From positions 89,840 through 153,839 of the forward strand of contig NZ_ML133537.1 in the NCBI RefSeq assembly GCF_003985145.1: a DNA stretch of 64,000 nt, in the 5' to 3' direction. The DNA comes from Rhizobium anhuiense (GTDB lineage Bacteria > Pseudomonadota > Alphaproteobacteria > Rhizobiales > Rhizobiaceae). Below, one piece after another: positions 62,469 through 64,000 of the stretch. The notes beneath the pieces are model-generated. The model searched no databases. It saw only the letters and a list, made by a program, of their open reading frames with translations, and had not been told where the DNA came from. The position numbers and the translations under genes were made by a program. Every line of letters begins with the position of its first letter. Position 1 is the stretch's first letter.

Positions 62469-62698
62469 TCGAACGTACAAGGTATTTGTCTTCGATAGAA
62501 GGGGGATTTAATTAACGTCGAAATTTCGGGATACAATCGAACGCGCCTCACCGGAGTATTTCGCCTGCGCTTCGAAAAGAAAGATGAGGCATGCGTGGCA
62601 ATATTGCGTTGATTATTGCAGTGGCGCGTGGATGAATGGCTCTAATTGATTATTTTGACCTTCAAAGGAATGTTTAACAGCGCAGAGGGAGAGACTCG

Positions 62699-63517
62699 AT
62701 GCCTACAATCACTACCACGGACGGCGTAAACATCTTCTACAAGGACTGGGGCTCAGGCCAGCCGATCGTTTTCAGCCACGGCTGGCCGCTGTCGGCGGAC
62801 GATTGGGACGCCCAGATGACCTTCTTCCTTCGCCAGGGCTACCGGGTGATCGCCCACGACCGGCGCGGCCACGGCCGATCCGACCAGCCCGGCACCGGCA
62901 ACGACATGGACCACTGGGTTGCCGACCTCGCGGCCCTGACCGAGCACCTCAACCTGCGCGACGCGATCCACATCGGCCACTCCACAGGTGGCGGTGAGGT
63001 GGCTCGCTATGTCGCTCGCCACCCGGAGCGCGTCTCGAAGGCGGTACTGGTCGCTTCCCTGACGCCGAACATGTACCGGAGCGAGGAAAACCCGTCCGGT
63101 CAGCCGCCGGAGTGGTTCGATGCGATCCGAGCGGGCGTGCTGGGCAACCGGTCGCAGTTCTTCCGGTTCGTCCCTGAGAACCCGTTCTACGGTTACAACC
63201 TCGACGGGGCCGAGCCTTCGGAGGCGATCATTGCGAACTGGTGGCGCCAGGGCATGGCCGGTGGTGCCCTGGCTCACTACGCGACTGTCGACTCTTGGCT
63301 GGAAGATTATACCGAAGACCTCAAGAAGATCACCGTGCCGGTGCTGGTGATGCATGGCGAGGCCGATCAAGTCGTCCCCTTCGCAAGTTCTGTGCCGCGT
63401 GCGGTCGACCTCCTCAAGAACGGGTCGCTGAAGACCTACCCGGGCTACCCCCATGGCATGCTGACCACACATGCAGATGTCCTCAACCCCGACCTGCTCT
63501 CGTTCATCAGGTCTTGA
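62699..63517 (+). CDS. Alpha/beta hydrolase (non-haem chloroperoxidase/arylesterase type)
   Basis: A 272-residue hydrolase of the cofactor-free haloperoxidase/aryl esterase group. Features: FSHGWPLSADDWDAQM (oxyanion region), IAHDRRGHGRSDQP, the nucleophile elbow GHSTGGGEVARYVARHPERV, the Asp in VMHGEADQVVPF and the His in YPGYPHGML. Members hydrolyse esters and, in vitro, can perhydrolyse acids. AGAGGGAGAG precedes the start. It is divergent from a LysR gene, probably its activator. Confidence 0.93.
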   Translation: MPTITTTDGVNIFYKDWGSGQPIVFSHGWPLSADDWDAQMTFFLRQGYRVIAHDRRGHGRSDQPGTGNDMDHWVADLAALTEHLNLRDAIHIGHSTGGGEVARYVARHPERVSKAVLVASLTPNMYRSEENPSGQPPEWFDAIRAGVLGNRSQFFRFVPENPFYGYNLDGAEPSEAIIANWWRQGMAGGALAHYATVDSWLEDYTEDLKKITVPVLVMHGEADQVVPFASSVPRAVDLLKNGSLKTYPGYPHGMLTTHADVLNPDLLSFIRS

Positions 63518-64000
63518 CGACATCGACCGGACCGCGGCCTTCATCCAACGTCGGCCGGACGATCTGTCACCCGGCAGTGCCGGGTGACACCTGTGTACGT
63601 GGAGCGTTCCCGGAGGGTGCTTCCGACAGTGGCAATTTGCTTGGCGCGTAGTGAAAGATGCAACGTGTCGCGCTTAAATTTTTCGTTGCGGTGGCCGATT
63701 ACTCCACCGGCCGAAATGGCTCGGCGTCTCGGCTTCGACATCTGGGAATTAAGAGCGGGGGATGCCCGTCGATTTAATGTCGGAAGTACCACCGGCTTCC
63801 GAAGTGCTCATTATAGGCACTCAACTCGATGGCAGCTTTTGGGACACTGACCATAGTGTCTGAACGGCTGAAATGGTTTAGGGTTTCGGGTGCCGTCAGG
63901 CGTACGAAAGCCTCTCATGCAGGAACCCGCGGTCCGCACACTCCGGTCTATGGGGTTTTGTGTTTCAGGGCGGCCCAGGGGCACTCAATCACAGCAGCGT
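63518..64000. other. Non-coding end of the window
   Basis: About 480 bases with no supportable gene. A perfect 11-bp hairpin at 63565-63589 after the hydrolase stop may end its transcript, although no U-run follows. The remaining sequence contains only short frames without recognisable residues. A gene may begin beyond the window. Confidence 0.4.

Noticed and set aside
63584..63850. 88-codon frame at the end of the window
   Set aside because: No ribosome site, no family pattern and composition like non-coding DNA.

Overview
The window is chromosomal DNA of a fast-growing rhizobium, most likely Rhizobium of the etli/leguminosarum group. The protein sequences, the high GC content, the alphaproteobacterial gene neighbourhoods (ubiE-ubiB, rph/hrcA, hsp20-DUF1150, rpsT-dnaA) and the dispersed Rhizobiales intergenic repeats all point there. 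No plasmid replication, conjugation, phage or CRISPR genes were seen.

Layout. 0-6.5 kb: a ribose-type sugar ABC transporter (binding protein, double ATPase, permease), gshB and comM. 6.5-12 kb: a frameshifted DUF4037 gene, a RIME-like repeat, cysK, a LysE-type exporter, a frameshifted dps, and a DMT exporter divergent from an Lrp regulator. 12-15 kb: a GNAT gene, dut and prfC. 15.1-22.5 kb: an inserted type I secretion module (membrane fusion protein, ABC exporter, 1182-residue repeat-rich substrate). It ends at a decayed second copy of the prfC 3' end. 22.6-30.9 kb: small accessory metabolic genes with regulators (LysR/GST, RidA/Lrp, GFA, an S10 peptidase, a CynX-like MFS with GntR, a 23-codon ORF, a class II amidotransferase). 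30.9-37.9 kb: coaBC, two SDRs, two LysR genes, an MFS gene, a VOC gene and a structured repeat element. 37.9-45.3 kb: a tight six-gene minus-strand operon. 45.4-60.8 kb: core genes ubiB, ubiE, mutM, an enoyl-CoA hydratase, rpsT, dnaA, a saccharopine dehydrogenase-like gene, hemW, rdgB, a VOC gene, rph, hrcA, grpE, a nucleoside hydrolase, hsp20 and DUF1150. 60.8-64 kb: a degraded stretch, a LysR gene and a divergent alpha/beta hydrolase.

The most interesting unit is the operon at 37945-45317. At first sight it looks like histidine utilisation (a HutH-like and a HutU-like protein), but the HutH-like protein has Cys-Ala-Asp where Ala-Ser-Gly should form the MIO cofactor, and the HutU-like protein has Ala where urocanases have the PLFC cysteine. 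No HutI, HutF or HutG is present. Instead there are a DUF917 (S-methyl-thiohydantoin desulfurase family) protein, a hydantoinase-type cyclic amidohydrolase and an M20 carbamoylase. This set matches, step for step, the five-step ergothioneine catabolic route (ergothionase, thiourocanate hydratase, thiohydantoin desulfurase, hydantoinase, carbamoylglutamate hydrolase). A TfoX-N protein of unknown role lies inside the operon.

Other notable items are the T1SS island with its prfC duplication and a near-identical 468-bp tandem repeat in the substrate; a heat-shock promoter placed directly before a ROSE-like RNA thermometer at hsp20; a 47-bp perfect palindrome at the gntR start next to a tiny ORF with an almost perfect Shine-Dalgarno; a cluster of GANTC sites before dnaA; and two single-indel frameshifts (dps, DUF4037). 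All calls were made by reading the sequence and from knowledge of the protein families. No searches were run.
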